A stretch of DNA of 64,000 nucleotides from Streptomyces sp. RB17 (GCF_009604455.1 NZ_WEGL01000009.1:451086-515085); one strand, 5' to 3'; shown: positions 1 through 9,682, counted from the first letter of the stretch. A program made the numbers and translations. Notes: generated by a model not told the origin, from the sequence alone.

Positions 1-182
1 GTCGTCGTGTCGACCCGGAGCGCGTGCAGCCCGAGCCAGCCGTCGGCCATCCCGGGGTCCATCCGCACCGCGGTGCGGAACTCCTCCTCCGCCTGCGGAT
101 AGGCGCCCATCGTGTAGGCGTCCACACCCCGCAGCCAGGCCAGGTCGGCCGGGGCCTCGGGGCCCTGCGTGCCGAAGTCCAT
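1..182 (-). CDS. TPR-repeat protein, N-terminal fragment
   Basis: The reverse strand reads in frame from an ATG at 182 off the left edge, giving about 60 N-terminal residues beginning MDFGTQGPEAPADLAWLRGV. The stretch with AYPQAEEEFRTAVRMDPGMA has the helix spacing and the small/large residue pattern of a tetratricopeptide repeat. A G-rich GGGGGGAC lies a few bases upstream and would serve as ribosome binding site. TPR proteins mediate protein-protein contacts, and the partner cannot be told from this fragment. The assignment rests on composition and repeat pattern only. Confidence 0.6.
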   Translation of the reverse strand, partial: MDFGTQGPEAPADLAWLRGVDAYTMGAYPQAEEEFRTAVRMDPGMADGWLGLHALRVDTT

Positions 183-610
183 CCCGTCCCCCCACAGACC
201 GTGTCCCCGTGGATCACCACCGGGCAGTCGCCCGACGGCCGCCGCGGTCGAACCGCTGTGCCGCGGACCGGAGTTACCGGTGCGCGAGGCAGCCTCGAAG
301 GTCGCACCGAGGGCATCGTACCCGCGTGACGACCGCGTGCCGAAGGGTGTCGCACGAGCCGTTTGACGAGGTGGGAGCAGACGGGACGCAGGCGGCTCGG
401 TGACCGAGGGTGAGCGGATCGGTGCGCCGGGCGCCCGGAAAGGCCTGCGTGGACAGAACGAAGCCCCCGGTCACGGGGGAACAACCGGGGGCCTCGCGTC
501 GGTGGGCGGTCCCGATCGACCGCTCATTGAGAACGTAAGACCTGTACGGCCCCCCGGTCAAGCGGAGTTGAGGCACTGGGAGAAGTTCCTCCGCAAGGGT
601 CTTCACACCT
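183..610. other. intergenic region between TPR gene and kinase gene
   Basis: This 428-base stretch holds the upstream region of the reverse-strand TPR gene and the downstream region of the reverse-strand kinase-like gene. Short frames here have no convincing start signals or codon bias. The only clear element is the GC-rich hairpin at 463-492. Confidence 0.5.
463..492. terminator. hairpin, likely terminator of the kinase-like gene
   Basis: GCCCCCGGT (463-471) and ACCGGGGGC (484-492) form a perfect 9-bp GC stem with a 12-base loop. There is no U-run, as is common for Streptomyces terminators. It lies about 120 bases past the stop of the reverse-strand kinase-like gene, so it could end that transcript before the TPR gene. 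Confidence 0.5.
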
Positions 611-1231
611 TCACCACAACGCGGACGGTCCGTCACTCTGGGTCACACCTTGGTCCGGTCCACGGGTTGCCTCAGGGCCCGGCAGCACCTCGTACCCCTC
701 CGGCGTCTGCCGCACCAGAAGATCGGCATGGGGGCGCGAAGGATCCGCGGCGAAGTGCGCGCGCTCCGCCTCGACCCAGCCGTCCCAGAACTCCCGCTGC
801 TCCGCCCCGTCCCGCAGCCGGCCGCGCGTCCAGGACTCCTCCCGGGGCAGCTCCATCCACAGCAGCCGGGCCAGATGCGGCCGCAGCGCCCGGCGGCCGG
901 CGCCGACCCCCTCGACGAGCACCACGGGCGCGGCCGGCAGCGGACGCGGCGCGCCGAAGTCGCGGGCACGCCAGTCGTACGGCGTGCAGGACGCGCTCTC
1001 GCCGCGGGCGAGCGGCTGGATCACCTGGGCCATGAGCCGGTCGGTCCAGTCGAAGAGCTGCTCATGGCTGGCGATGTCGTCGAGGTGCAGCACCGGAGCC
1101 CCGCCGAGCGCGGCGGCCAAGCGCCCGGCGAAGGTGGACTTTCCCGAGCCGGCGTGCCCGTCCACCCCGATCAGCCGGACCGGTCCGAGGGAGGGGGGAA
1201 GCCCGCGCAGCAGGGCGGCGAGGTCGCGAAT
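611..1231 (-). CDS. uridine kinase-like P-loop NTPase
   Basis: A protein of about 206 residues with a Walker A loop GVDGHAGSGKST near its N terminus, then an LHLDD segment and a VLVEGVG strand, the layout of uridine kinase/phosphoribulokinase-type small-molecule kinases. It probably phosphorylates a nucleoside or related small molecule in the cytoplasm; the substrate is unknown. No ATG, GTG or TTG lies at the expected start. The best-placed start is ATT at 1229-1231, seven bases after GGGGGA. The alternatives are CTG at 1277-1279 or ATG at 1348-1350, which would add 16 or about 40 residues of un-family-like sequence. The call to this family is firm, the start is not. Confidence 0.75.
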   Translation of the reverse strand: MRDLAALLRGLPPSLGPVRLIGVDGHAGSGKSTFAGRLAAALGGAPVLHLDDIASHEQLFDWTDRLMAQVIQPLARGESASCTPYDWRARDFGAPRPLPAAPVVLVEGVGAGRRALRPHLARLLWMELPREESWTRGRLRDGAEQREFWDGWVEAERAHFAADPSRPHADLLVRQTPEGYEVLPGPEATRGPDQGVTQSDGPSALW

Positions 1232-1462
1232 GGTGGTTCCCCCGGAGGTGGGTCGGTGTGGGCGGTTCTCCGGAAACAGTGTAGTAACAGTGGAGGAGTG
1301 GTCGCGTTTTGAATCACCGGCTGGCAGCCAGTCAATGTCGGGGATAAACATTCGCGAATCCCCTGACCGATATGTCGAATTAGGCGTTCCGGGTGTGCCC
1401 GCCGCTGAGTAGGGTGCCTCCAGCGCAACCGCTGTGCGCCGCAAGGGGACTGGCAGGGGGAC

Positions 1463-2419
1463 ATGGCCGCGGAGTTATTCGAAGGGCACTACGTGTGGCA
1501 TCCGGCGGCCGACGACCGTGTCCTGGCGAGCGTATGCGTCGATGTGCGCGCCGGACGTTATCGATACGCGCACGAGGCCCTCGCCGAGACACGTACCGAC
1601 TTCGCCCTGCGCGCCCACCGCTCGTTGGTCCTCGCCTCCGAGGCGACCGGCACCGATCTGGTCGAGCGCTGGCTCGCCGAGGAGCCGACGCCCGAGGCGG
1701 CGCTGATGTGGGCCCGGGTCGCCGTGCAGCGCGCCCTGCGGGCGGCCGACGCCCGCGACGAGCGCGCCGAGGCGCTGGAGCGGATCGCGCTGACCGCCTG
1801 CGACCGCGCCGCCGCCCTGGCTCCCGAGGACCCCACACCCTGGGTCGCCAGACTCGCCATGGCCCGGCTGCACCGGCCGCGCGACCCGGCGCCGCGGGGC
1901 CTGCTCACCGCACCGCCCGGCCCCTGGCGGCTGTTCGCGCACGTCCTGTCGCTGGACCCCTGGCACCGCGAGGGTCACCACCGCTTCCTGTCCTTCTTCT
2001 TCACGCGGTACGGCGGTTCCGTCAACGCGGCCTGGGACGTGGCCGCCTTCCTCAGCCAGCGGGCACGGGCCGACTCCGCACTCCGGCTGCTGCCGCTGGT
2101 GGCCCTGGTGGAGAGCTACAACCCCACGCAGCTGCTCGCCGACCGCGTGTGGGAGCAGCCGCAGTGGCGCTCCACCACGCTGGCGATCTACCAGAACTGG
2201 CTGCCGGCGGTGGCGCGTTACCGCTTCACCCCGGTGCTCGACCTGGCCTACCTCGCGCACGCCCTGATCATGGGCCGGCGCGAGTTCGAGGCCCGGGCGG
2301 TGTTCACGGCGATGGGCCCGTACGCCTCGCGCATGCCCTGGAGCGCCTTCGGCGACCCCGCCGAGCAGCTCTCCCGGGCCCGGCGCGCCTGCGGCCTGCC
2401 CGTCCCGCGGCCCGACTGA
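1463..2419 (+). CDS. conserved hypothetical protein with a TTA codon
   Basis: A 318-residue soluble protein of unknown function, rich in Ala, Arg and Leu helices in a TPR-like pattern (for example a segment near residues 75-125 with repeated A/L/R heptads). No catalytic motif is seen. The ATG follows AGGGGGAC by a short spacer, a strong ribosome binding site. Codon 5 is TTA (1475-1477), the only in-frame TTA I found in the window's genes, so translation may depend on the bldA tRNA and be developmental. It is divergent from the kinase-like gene and upstream of the permease gene. The name is a description, not a function. Confidence 0.75.
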   Translation: MAAELFEGHYVWHPAADDRVLASVCVDVRAGRYRYAHEALAETRTDFALRAHRSLVLASEATGTDLVERWLAEEPTPEAALMWARVAVQRALRAADARDERAEALERIALTACDRAAALAPEDPTPWVARLAMARLHRPRDPAPRGLLTAPPGPWRLFAHVLSLDPWHREGHHRFLSFFFTRYGGSVNAAWDVAAFLSQRARADSALRLLPLVALVESYNPTQLLADRVWEQPQWRSTTLAIYQNWLPAVARYRFTPVLDLAYLAHALIMGRREFEARAVFTAMGPYASRMPWSAFGDPAEQLSRARRACGLPVPRPD

Positions 2420-2441
2420 TCGGCACGTGCTCTGCCCCGTC

Positions 2442-2480
2442 ACTCGGATCACTCGGATTCATTCGGATTCATTCGGATTC
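2442..2480. repeat. 10-bp tandem repeats before the permease gene
   Basis: Four near-identical units with the core CTCGGAT or TTCGGATTC run head to tail: a 9-base unit at 2442-2450 and three 10-base units at 2451-2460, 2461-2470 and 2471-2480, the last two identical (ATTCGGATTC). A fifth degenerate copy continues toward the ribosome binding site. The array ends about 20 bases before the GTG start of the permease, in the likely 5' leader or promoter. Confidence 0.8.
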
Positions 2481-2500
2481 ACTCAGAGAAAGGCCGAACT

Positions 2501-4042
2501 GTGTCGGAACGGACATCGACGTCCCGGGCGAAGGCCCGCGCGGGTGAGGACGCGGTCGTGCTCGACGACGACGCGACCCTGCACGCGATGGGCTATCCGC
2601 GGAAACTCACCCGGCGTTTCCAGGCGTTCGACAATTTCGCGATCTCCTTCACCATCATCAATATCCTCTCGGGTATTTTCTCGTCCTTCGGATTCGGAAT
2701 GAACGCGGGCGGCCCGCGCATTCTCGTGTTCGGCTGGATCGGGGTCTGCGTCATGGTGCTGCTCATCGGCGCGGCCATGGCGGAAGTCGCCTCCGCCTAT
2801 CCGACGAGCGGTGCCCTGTATTTCTCCGCCGGTAAACTCGCAAAGCGGCACAAGGGTGCCTGGTCCTGGTTCACCGGCTGGCTGAACTTCGTGGGCCAGA
2901 TCGGCGGCACCGCCGCCACCGGCTATGCGGCCGCCACCTTCATCCAGGTCTTCGTGCAGCTGCAGTGGCCCTCCTACCAGCCGACCACGCACCAGACGGT
3001 CCTGATCACCGCTCTGATCATCGTCGTGCAGGGCCTCGCCAACACCTACACCGTGCAGCTCGTCGCCGTACTGAACCGCATTTCCGTGTGGTGGCTGCTG
3101 ATCGGACTCGTCGTGATCGTGGGCGCACTGATAGTGATGCCCGATCACCATCAGTCGGCGTCCTTCGTGACGCATTTCGAGAACAACACCGGCTTCACGA
3201 ACGGACTTTACGGCGGCATGCTCGGTCTGCTGGTCACCAGCTGGACGTTCACCGGGTTCGACGGCAGCTTCCACATGTCCGAGGAAACGGTCCACGCGAC
3301 GGTCAGCGCGCCCAAGGGGATCACCCGCGCCATCGGCTATTCGGCGATCACCGGTCTCATCCTCATGCTGGCGCTGGTCTACAGCATCGGCGACTACCAG
3401 AAGGTGGCCGGCGCGGCCGCGCCGCCCGTCCAGATCCTCATCGACGGCCTCGGCCTGCGCACCGCCGAGGTGATGCTTCTCATCGTCATCGGCGCGATGC
3501 TCTTCTGCGGTCTCGCCAACCTCACCAGCAACACCCGGCAGATCTTCGCCTTCTCCCGGGACGGCGCGATGCCCGGCTCCCGCTGGTGGCACTCGGTCTC
3601 GCCGCGCACCCGTACGCCCGTGAAGGCGGTGTGGCTCGCGGTGGCCTGCTCAGTGGCCCTGGTCGTGCCGGGCTGGTGGTCCCACACCGCGTTCACCGCG
3701 ATCGTCAGTGTCAACGTGGTCGGCCTCTTCCTCGCCTACGCCGTGCCGATCTTCCTGCGGCTGCGGCTCGGCGGCGAGTTCCAGCCGGGGCCCTGGCACC
3801 TGGGCCGCTGGGGCCGGCCGGTCGGCTGGCTCGCGGTGATCTGGATCGTGCTCAGCAGCGTGCTCTTCATGCTGCCGCAGGTCTCGCCGATCACCGTCGA
3901 CTCCTTCAACTACGCACCGATCGCGCTCGCCGTCGTGCTGGTCGTGGCCACGGTGTGGTGGTTCGCCACCGCCCGCCGCCGCTTCCAGGGGCCGATCAGC
4001 TACGGCCGTCCCGACGAGGTCGCCGCGATGGATCTCGTCTGA
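2501..4042 (+). CDS. APC-family amino acid permease
   Basis: A 513-residue polytopic membrane protein with about 12 hydrophobic segments. The N-terminal stretch after residue 30 (GYPRKLTRRFQAFDNFAISF) is typical of the amino acid/polyamine/organocation superfamily, in the GABA/amino acid permease branch, which imports amino acids or amines with a cation. The start is GTG at 2501, preceded by AGAGAAAGG. Codons around 2600-2700 and 2800-3200 include several A/T-ending choices (aat, att, tat), slightly unlike neighbours. The gene stands alone after the 10-bp repeats. The specific substrate cannot be assigned. Confidence 0.9.
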   Translation: MSERTSTSRAKARAGEDAVVLDDDATLHAMGYPRKLTRRFQAFDNFAISFTIINILSGIFSSFGFGMNAGGPRILVFGWIGVCVMVLLIGAAMAEVASAYPTSGALYFSAGKLAKRHKGAWSWFTGWLNFVGQIGGTAATGYAAATFIQVFVQLQWPSYQPTTHQTVLITALIIVVQGLANTYTVQLVAVLNRISVWWLLIGLVVIVGALIVMPDHHQSASFVTHFENNTGFTNGLYGGMLGLLVTSWTFTGFDGSFHMSEETVHATVSAPKGITRAIGYSAITGLILMLALVYSIGDYQKVAGAAAPPVQILIDGLGLRTAEVMLLIVIGAMLFCGLANLTSNTRQIFAFSRDGAMPGSRWWHSVSPRTRTPVKAVWLAVACSVALVVPGWWSHTAFTAIVSVNVVGLFLAYAVPIFLRLRLGGEFQPGPWHLGRWGRPVGWLAVIWIVLSSVLFMLPQVSPITVDSFNYAPIALAVVLVVATVWWFATARRRFQGPISYGRPDEVAAMDLV

Positions 4043-4117
4043 CGCCGAGCACCACGGTGAGAGGCATCCAGCTCGGGTGATTGCGGGGAGCCGTGCGGCC
4101 GCCGGCCGGTGGTGGGC

Positions 4118-4156
4118 CGGTCGCGCAGTTCCCCGCGTCCCTTCGGGGCGCCGACC
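4118..4156. repeat. Streptomyces interspersed GC-rich repeat, short copy
   Basis: The segment GCGCAGTTCCCCGCG followed by CCCTTCGGGGCGCC is the motif that recurs between genes in many Streptomyces chromosomes (recalled, not searched). It matches the arm of the longer copy at 22100-22155. It can fold at CCC-TTCG-GGG. It lies between the permease stop and the peptidase gene and may act as a transcript end. The remaining 4043-4331 sequence shows no gene. Confidence 0.6.
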
Positions 4157-4331
4157 GCTGTCGCGCGGCTCCTCGAGGGCCGCACGCCCACCTCCCGGTC
4201 CCCCCGCCAGTGGACCAGACCAATATTCATCGCGCCGCATGCGCAGAAGTGCTGGCAGCACCATGTTTCCTGCTCCATAGTTGGCGCACCAACCGCACCC
4301 GATCATCGGACACCTGGGGGTAATCGCGCCC

Positions 4332-5702
4332 ATGAGCAGAGCCCAGCAGCCGTCCCGCAGAACCGTCCTCACCGCAGCCGTCGCCGTGGCGGTGGCCGGC
4401 GGGACGGCCCCCGCTGCCGCCGCCGCGCAGCGACCGACCACCGACACCGCCGACCCCGGCCAGGCGCCGGCCCGCCCGATCGACTACCACGCCTGGACCA
4501 CGTACCGCGAGTGGCGCCTCGGCGCCGCCCAGGGCGTCCGGGCCGTCGCGGGCGCCCGCCCCGGAGTCGTGATCGGGGCCCCGGCCGGCCGCACCGACTA
4601 CACCGACCCGCACACCGGCACGACCGCCACCTGGGACTACGCCACCTGGACCTCCCCGGTCCACCGGCTCACCGTCCCCGCCACCGAGGTCGTGTCCTCC
4701 TGGAACGCCCACACCCCCGACGGCACCTGGCTCCAGGTGGAACTCCAGGGCACGTACTCCGACGGTACCGGGACCCCGTGGTACGTGATGGGCCGCTGGG
4801 CGGCCGGGGACCAGGACATCAAGCGGACCTCGGTGGACGGCCAGACCGACGGCAAGAGCACCATCTGGACCGACACCTTCGCCATCGACGACGCGAGCAC
4901 CGGCCTGCGCCTGACGTCGTACCGGCTGCGCCTCACCCTCTACCGCAGGCCGGGGACACACCTGACGCCGACCGTGTGGCGGCTGGGCGCCATGGGATCC
5001 GACATCCCCGACCGCTTCACCGTCCCCGCCTCCACCCCGGGCCTCGCCCAGGAACTGGCCGTCCCGCGCTACTCGCAGGAGATCCACAAGGGCCAGTACC
5101 CGCAGTACGACGGCGGCGGCGAGGCCTGGTGCAGTCCCACCTCCTCGCAGATGATCATCGAGTACTGGGGCGGCCGGCTCACCCCCGAGCAGCTGTCCTG
5201 GGTCGACCCGACGTACGCCGACCCGCAGGTGGACAACGCCGCCCGCTTCACCTACGACTCCCAGTACGAGGGCTGCGGCAACTGGCCGTTCAACGCCGCG
5301 TACGCGGCCACGTTCGAGGGCCTGCAGGGCGTCGTCACGCGGCTCGCCTCGCTCACCGACCTGGAGACGCTGATCGCGGCCGGCATCCCGGCCATAACGT
5401 CCCAGTCGTTCCTGCAGAAGGAGCTGACCGGCGCCGGTTACGGCACCTCCGGTCACCTGATGACCGTGATCGGCTTCACCGCGGACGGCGACGTGATCGC
5501 CAACGACCCGGCCTCGCCGGGCGACGGCGCGGTACGACGGGTCTATCTGCGCCGGGAGTTCGAGAACATCTGGCTGCGCACCAAGCGGTACAACGCCTCC
5601 GGAAAGGTCGCCTCCGGCACCGGGGGAGTGTGCTACCTCTACTTCCCGGCCCACCCGAGCCCGCGCCAGGTCAAGGCGCTCGCGGCGGTGGGTGTGCACT
5701 GA
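4332..5702 (+). CDS. exported C39-like cysteine peptidase family protein
   Basis: A 456-residue protein that begins with a Tat-like signal (SRRTVLTAAVAVAVAGGT) and an Ala-rich cleavage region, so it is probably exported folded. The C-terminal half (from about residue 245) carries a peptidase C39-like domain. The VPRYSQ strand leads to a Cys in GGGEAWCSPTSSQMI, and a later His in GTSGHLMTVIGFT plus an Asn/Asp in VIANDPAS complete a papain-type triad. The N-terminal half is a beta-rich domain of unknown role. The ATG at 4332 starts exactly before the signal peptide, with GGGGG upstream. Substrates are unknown; peptide or cell-wall substrates are plausible. Confidence 0.85.
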   Translation: MSRAQQPSRRTVLTAAVAVAVAGGTAPAAAAAQRPTTDTADPGQAPARPIDYHAWTTYREWRLGAAQGVRAVAGARPGVVIGAPAGRTDYTDPHTGTTATWDYATWTSPVHRLTVPATEVVSSWNAHTPDGTWLQVELQGTYSDGTGTPWYVMGRWAAGDQDIKRTSVDGQTDGKSTIWTDTFAIDDASTGLRLTSYRLRLTLYRRPGTHLTPTVWRLGAMGSDIPDRFTVPASTPGLAQELAVPRYSQEIHKGQYPQYDGGGEAWCSPTSSQMIIEYWGGRLTPEQLSWVDPTYADPQVDNAARFTYDSQYEGCGNWPFNAAYAATFEGLQGVVTRLASLTDLETLIAAGIPAITSQSFLQKELTGAGYGTSGHLMTVIGFTADGDVIANDPASPGDGAVRRVYLRREFENIWLRTKRYNASGKVASGTGGVCYLYFPAHPSPRQVKALAAVGVH

Positions 5703-5756
5703 CCCTGTGAGCAAGCTCATCGCCGCACAGGCCGTCGCGGGTGGCAAGGTGGCCCC

Positions 5757-5903
5757 ATGGATATGACCGCACACCGGGCCACCGCCACCCGCGCCCGCAC
5801 CGGAGGCCCCCGCGAGGACGGCCCGAAGATCCTCGAGCACGTCATGGGCTGGGTCCTGGTGGCCGTCGTCGCGATGTTCGTGACCCAGCTCGGCCTGCTC
5901 TGA
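5757..5903 (+). CDS. small single-pass membrane protein, 48 residues
   Basis: An ATG at 5757 with AAGGTGG just upstream opens a 48-residue frame. The first 30 residues are basic and polar (HRATATRARTGG). The rest is one hydrophobic helix (GWVLVAVVAMFVTQLGLL) ending at TGA 5901-5903. Codon usage shows the usual third-position GC bias. It sits between the C39-like gene and the TetR gene, same strand. It is presumably membrane-anchored by its C terminus. Function unknown; such genes are often missed because of length. Confidence 0.65.
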   Translation: MDMTAHRATATRARTGGPREDGPKILEHVMGWVLVAVVAMFVTQLGLL

Positions 5904-6010
5904 CGCCCGGGCCCCCAGGCCCGCTCTGCATCGACCCGCTCACGTGTGCGGCATGTTCTGACATACTGCGGAGGTCCCGCCGACCGCCTGGAACAGGGTC
6001 GAAATTGACT

Positions 6011-6664
6011 ATGCCGCCTCAGCGTGCCGCCGTCCGGCCCCGGATGCGCGGTACCGAGCGCTCGCTGGCCCGTCGCGCCGAACTCATCGCCATCGGGCGG
6101 AAGCTGTTCGCCGACACGTCCTACGACGCGCTGTCCATGGACGACATCGCCCGTCAGGCGCATGTCGCCAAGGGGCTGATCTACTACTACTTCCAGTCCA
6201 AGCGCGGCTACTACCTGGCGATCATCAAGGACTCCGTCGCCGACCTGGTCACCTTCGCCGCGGAGGGCCTCGAGATCCCCGCCGTGGACCGGGTCCACCG
6301 CACCATCGACGGCTATCTGCGCTATGCCGAGAACCACCAGGCCGCCTATCGCACCATCGTCAGCGGCGGTGTCGGCTTCGACGCCGAGGTGCACGCCGTC
6401 CGGGACGGCGTCCGCGAGGCGATCATCGCCACCATCGCCGAAGGGGCCTACGGCCGCAGCGACATCGCGCCGCTCGCCCGGATGGGACTGCTCGCCTGGG
6501 TGTGCAGCGTCGAGGGCGCGACGCTGGACTGGATCGACCGCCCCGAGCTGTCCCGCGGCACCATGCGCGAGCTGCTGGTGAAGACGCTCGGCGGAGCCCT
6601 GCGCGCCGTCGAGGAGCTGGACCCGGCCTACCCGGCCCCGCCGCCCGCCCGCCGCGACACCTGA
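6011..6664 (+). CDS. TetR-family transcriptional regulator
   Basis: A 217-residue protein. The N-terminal helix-turn-helix (near residues 25-65) contains the TetR signature YDALSMDDIARQAHVAKGL followed by IYYYFQSKRGYYLAII. The variable C-terminal half is the ligand and dimer domain. It should repress nearby or distant genes until a small molecule binds. The ATG at 6011 has no close ribosome binding site. A TTG at 6005 is placed six bases after AGGG and may be the true start, adding two residues. It is followed by a strong hairpin and the convergent chitinase gene. Targets are unknown. Confidence 0.88.
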   Translation: MPPQRAAVRPRMRGTERSLARRAELIAIGRKLFADTSYDALSMDDIARQAHVAKGLIYYYFQSKRGYYLAIIKDSVADLVTFAAEGLEIPAVDRVHRTIDGYLRYAENHQAAYRTIVSGGVGFDAEVHAVRDGVREAIIATIAEGAYGRSDIAPLARMGLLAWVCSVEGATLDWIDRPELSRGTMRELLVKTLGGALRAVEELDPAYPAPPPARRDT

Positions 6665-6672
6665 CGCACCGG

Positions 6673-6702
6673 GGGAGCGGAGGCTCGTGGTCCTCCGCTC
6701 CC
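6673..6702. terminator. bidirectional hairpin terminator
   Basis: GGGAGCGGAGG (6673-6683) pairs perfectly with CCTCCGCTCCC (6692-6702) over an 8-base loop, 11 bp of GC-rich stem. It lies between the convergent stops of the TetR gene and the chitinase gene, so it can end both transcripts. Confidence 0.8.
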
Positions 6703-6721
6703 GGGTCCCCTTGACCAGGGT

Positions 6722-7954
<1,233 letters not shown>

Positions 7955-8032
7955 TCGGGTGTCTCCTCGTGGGGGAGAGGGGAACGCGCGCCGATTGGCA
8001 TGAACGCGGTAAAGCGTTGGTCATGCACAGTA

Positions 8033-8048
8033 GGAGGACTAGACCACT
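8033..8048. promoter_or_regulatory. DasR dre-like operator of the chitinase gene
   Basis: The right half AGACCACT (8041-8048) is a perfect half of the dre consensus (A-C/G-TGGTCTAGACCA-C/G-T). The left half GGAGGACT matches 5 of 8. It lies about 80 bases upstream of the chitinase start. The rest of the 347-base intergenic region 7955-8301 holds the second box at 8056-8067 and the upstream region of the acyl-CoA dehydrogenase gene, with no gene visible. Confidence 0.75.
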
Positions 8049-8055
8049 GAGTCAA

Positions 8056-8067
8056 TGGTTCGGACCA
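8056..8067. promoter_or_regulatory. second GGTC-GACC box upstream of the chitinase
   Basis: TGGTTCGGACCA is an imperfect palindrome beginning eight bases after the first dre-like box. Streptomyces chitinase promoters typically carry two 12-bp direct repeats of the TGGTCYRGACCA type that control induction by chitin and glucose repression, and this pair fits that layout. Confidence 0.6.
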
Positions 8068-8301
8068 ATCCCGACGGCGGTTCCGCCGGTGCGTAACGTT
8101 CCGGCTGGATTCTTGGAGTAAGCGGTCGTTAACTGGTGACGGGAGGTCGCTGATCGGGCATACTCACAGCGCACAGCCGCTGGTCAGCCGCTTCCGAGAC
8201 CCGGGAGCGGGCGCCATCGGCCATCACGGAACGACCAGGCGGAGCCGCCCCCACCCGACGGGCCGTACCGCCGGTGCCCGACCAGGGAGGAGACCGACGC
8301 C

Positions 8302-9474
8302 ATGTCCGACCGCGACCCGCAGCCGGTGGAGCGTCAGCTGCCGACGGAGGAGGCGCGCGATCTGCTCGCCCTCGTCCGGGACATCGCCCAGCGCGAGATC
8401 GCGCCGAAGGCGGCAGAGGAGGAGGACGCGGGGCGCTTCCCGCGCGAGGTCTTCACCCTGCTGTCCGCATCGGGCCTGCTCGGCCTGCCGTACGACTCCG
8501 AGTACGGCGGCGGCGACCAGCCCTACGAGGTCTACCTCCAGGTCCTGGAGGAGCTCGCCGCGGCCCGGCTCACCGTGGGGCTCGGCGTCAGCGTGCACAC
8601 GCTCGCCTCCTACGCGCTCGCCACCTACGGCACCAAGCAGCAGCAGGTCGAGCATCTGCCCGCCATGCTCGGCGGCGGCCTGCTCGGCGCGTACTGCCTG
8701 TCCGAGCCGTCCTCCGGCTCCGACGCGGCCTCGCTGCGCACGAAGGCCGTCCGTGACGGCGACCAATGGGTGATCAACGGGACCAAGGCCTGGATCACGC
8801 ACGGCGGCATGGCCGACTTCTACACCGTGATGGCCCGCACCGGTGAGGAGGGCCCGCGCGGGATCACCGCGTTCCTGGTCCCCGGGGACGCGCCGGGCCT
8901 GAGCGCGGCGGTGCCCGAGAAGAAGATGGGCATGAAGGGCTCACCCACCGCGCAGGTCCACCTCGACGGCGTCCGGGTCGGTGACGACCGGCGGATCGGC
9001 GAGAAGGGCCAGGGCTTCTTCATCGCCCTGGCCGCCCTGGACTCCGGGCGGCTCGGCATCGCCGCCTGCGCCATCGGCCTCGCCCAGGCCGCACTGGACG
9101 AAGCGGTGCGCTACGCCACCGAGCGCCGGCAGTTCGGCCGCCCCGTCGCCGACTTCCAGGGCCTGCGCTTCATGATCGCCGACATGGCCACCCAGATCGA
9201 GGCCGGCCGCGCGCTCTACCTCGCGGCGGCCCGGCTGCGCGACGCCGGCAAGCCGTTCGCCAAGCAGGCCGCCATGGCGAAGCTGCACTGCACCGACGCG
9301 GCCATGAAGGTGACCACGGACGCCGTGCAGATACTCGGCGGGTACGGCTACACCGCCGACTTCCCGGCCGAGCGCTATATGCGCGAGGCCAAGGTCCTGC
9401 AGATCGTCGAGGGCACCAACCAGATCCAGCGGATGGTCATCGCCCGTCACGTGGCGGGACCCGAAGCCCGCTGA
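8302..9474 (+). CDS. acyl-CoA dehydrogenase
   Basis: A 390-residue flavoenzyme that oxidises acyl-CoA thioesters to trans-2-enoyl-CoA in beta-oxidation or branched amino acid breakdown. Family marks are YCLSEPSSGSD for FAD and substrate binding near residue 133, and IVEGTNQIQRMVIARH at the C terminus, whose Glu is the usual catalytic base. Length and domain order (helical N-domain, beta middle, helical C-domain) are standard. The ATG follows AGGGAGGAG. It lies upstream of a lipid-type pair at 9.8-12 kb but 345 bases away, with its own promoter. The chain-length specificity is unknown. Confidence 0.92.
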   Translation: MSDRDPQPVERQLPTEEARDLLALVRDIAQREIAPKAAEEEDAGRFPREVFTLLSASGLLGLPYDSEYGGGDQPYEVYLQVLEELAAARLTVGLGVSVHTLASYALATYGTKQQQVEHLPAMLGGGLLGAYCLSEPSSGSDAASLRTKAVRDGDQWVINGTKAWITHGGMADFYTVMARTGEEGPRGITAFLVPGDAPGLSAAVPEKKMGMKGSPTAQVHLDGVRVGDDRRIGEKGQGFFIALAALDSGRLGIAACAIGLAQAALDEAVRYATERRQFGRPVADFQGLRFMIADMATQIEAGRALYLAAARLRDAGKPFAKQAAMAKLHCTDAAMKVTTDAVQILGGYGYTADFPAERYMREAKVLQIVEGTNQIQRMVIARHVAGPEAR

Positions 9475-9682
9475 ACTGTCCCGTGCGGACCGTCGGGGCC
9501 GCCAGCCTGATCCACTCCGGATCGTGGCGGCCCGGCAGGGTCCGGCCCCGGTCGGCCCAGGTCCGCATGAGATCGCGGTAGATGGGCGGGTCCTGCGGCG
9601 CCGGCGGCGGCGGAACCGATTCTGCCGGGCGCGGGACGAAGACGCGGCGCTGACGCCCGGCGGCCGAGTGCATGGGGGTCAT
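9437..9682 (-). CDS. small conserved-looking hypothetical protein
   Basis: An 81-residue reverse frame whose 3' end overlaps the last 38 bases of the acyl-CoA dehydrogenase gene. It is rich in Pro and Arg at first and then has a compact charged core (DPPIYRDLMRTWADRGRTLP, then GRHDPEWIRL). This core reads like a real short Streptomyces family rather than an antisense artefact. No ribosome binding site precedes the ATG at 9682 or the Met four codons in, so a leaderless start is possible. Function unknown. The remaining 9683-9780 sequence holds nothing else obvious. Confidence 0.45.
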   Translation of the reverse strand: MTPMHSAAGRQRRVFVPRPAESVPPPPAPQDPPIYRDLMRTWADRGRTLPGRHDPEWIRLAAPTVRTGQFSGLRVPPRDGR

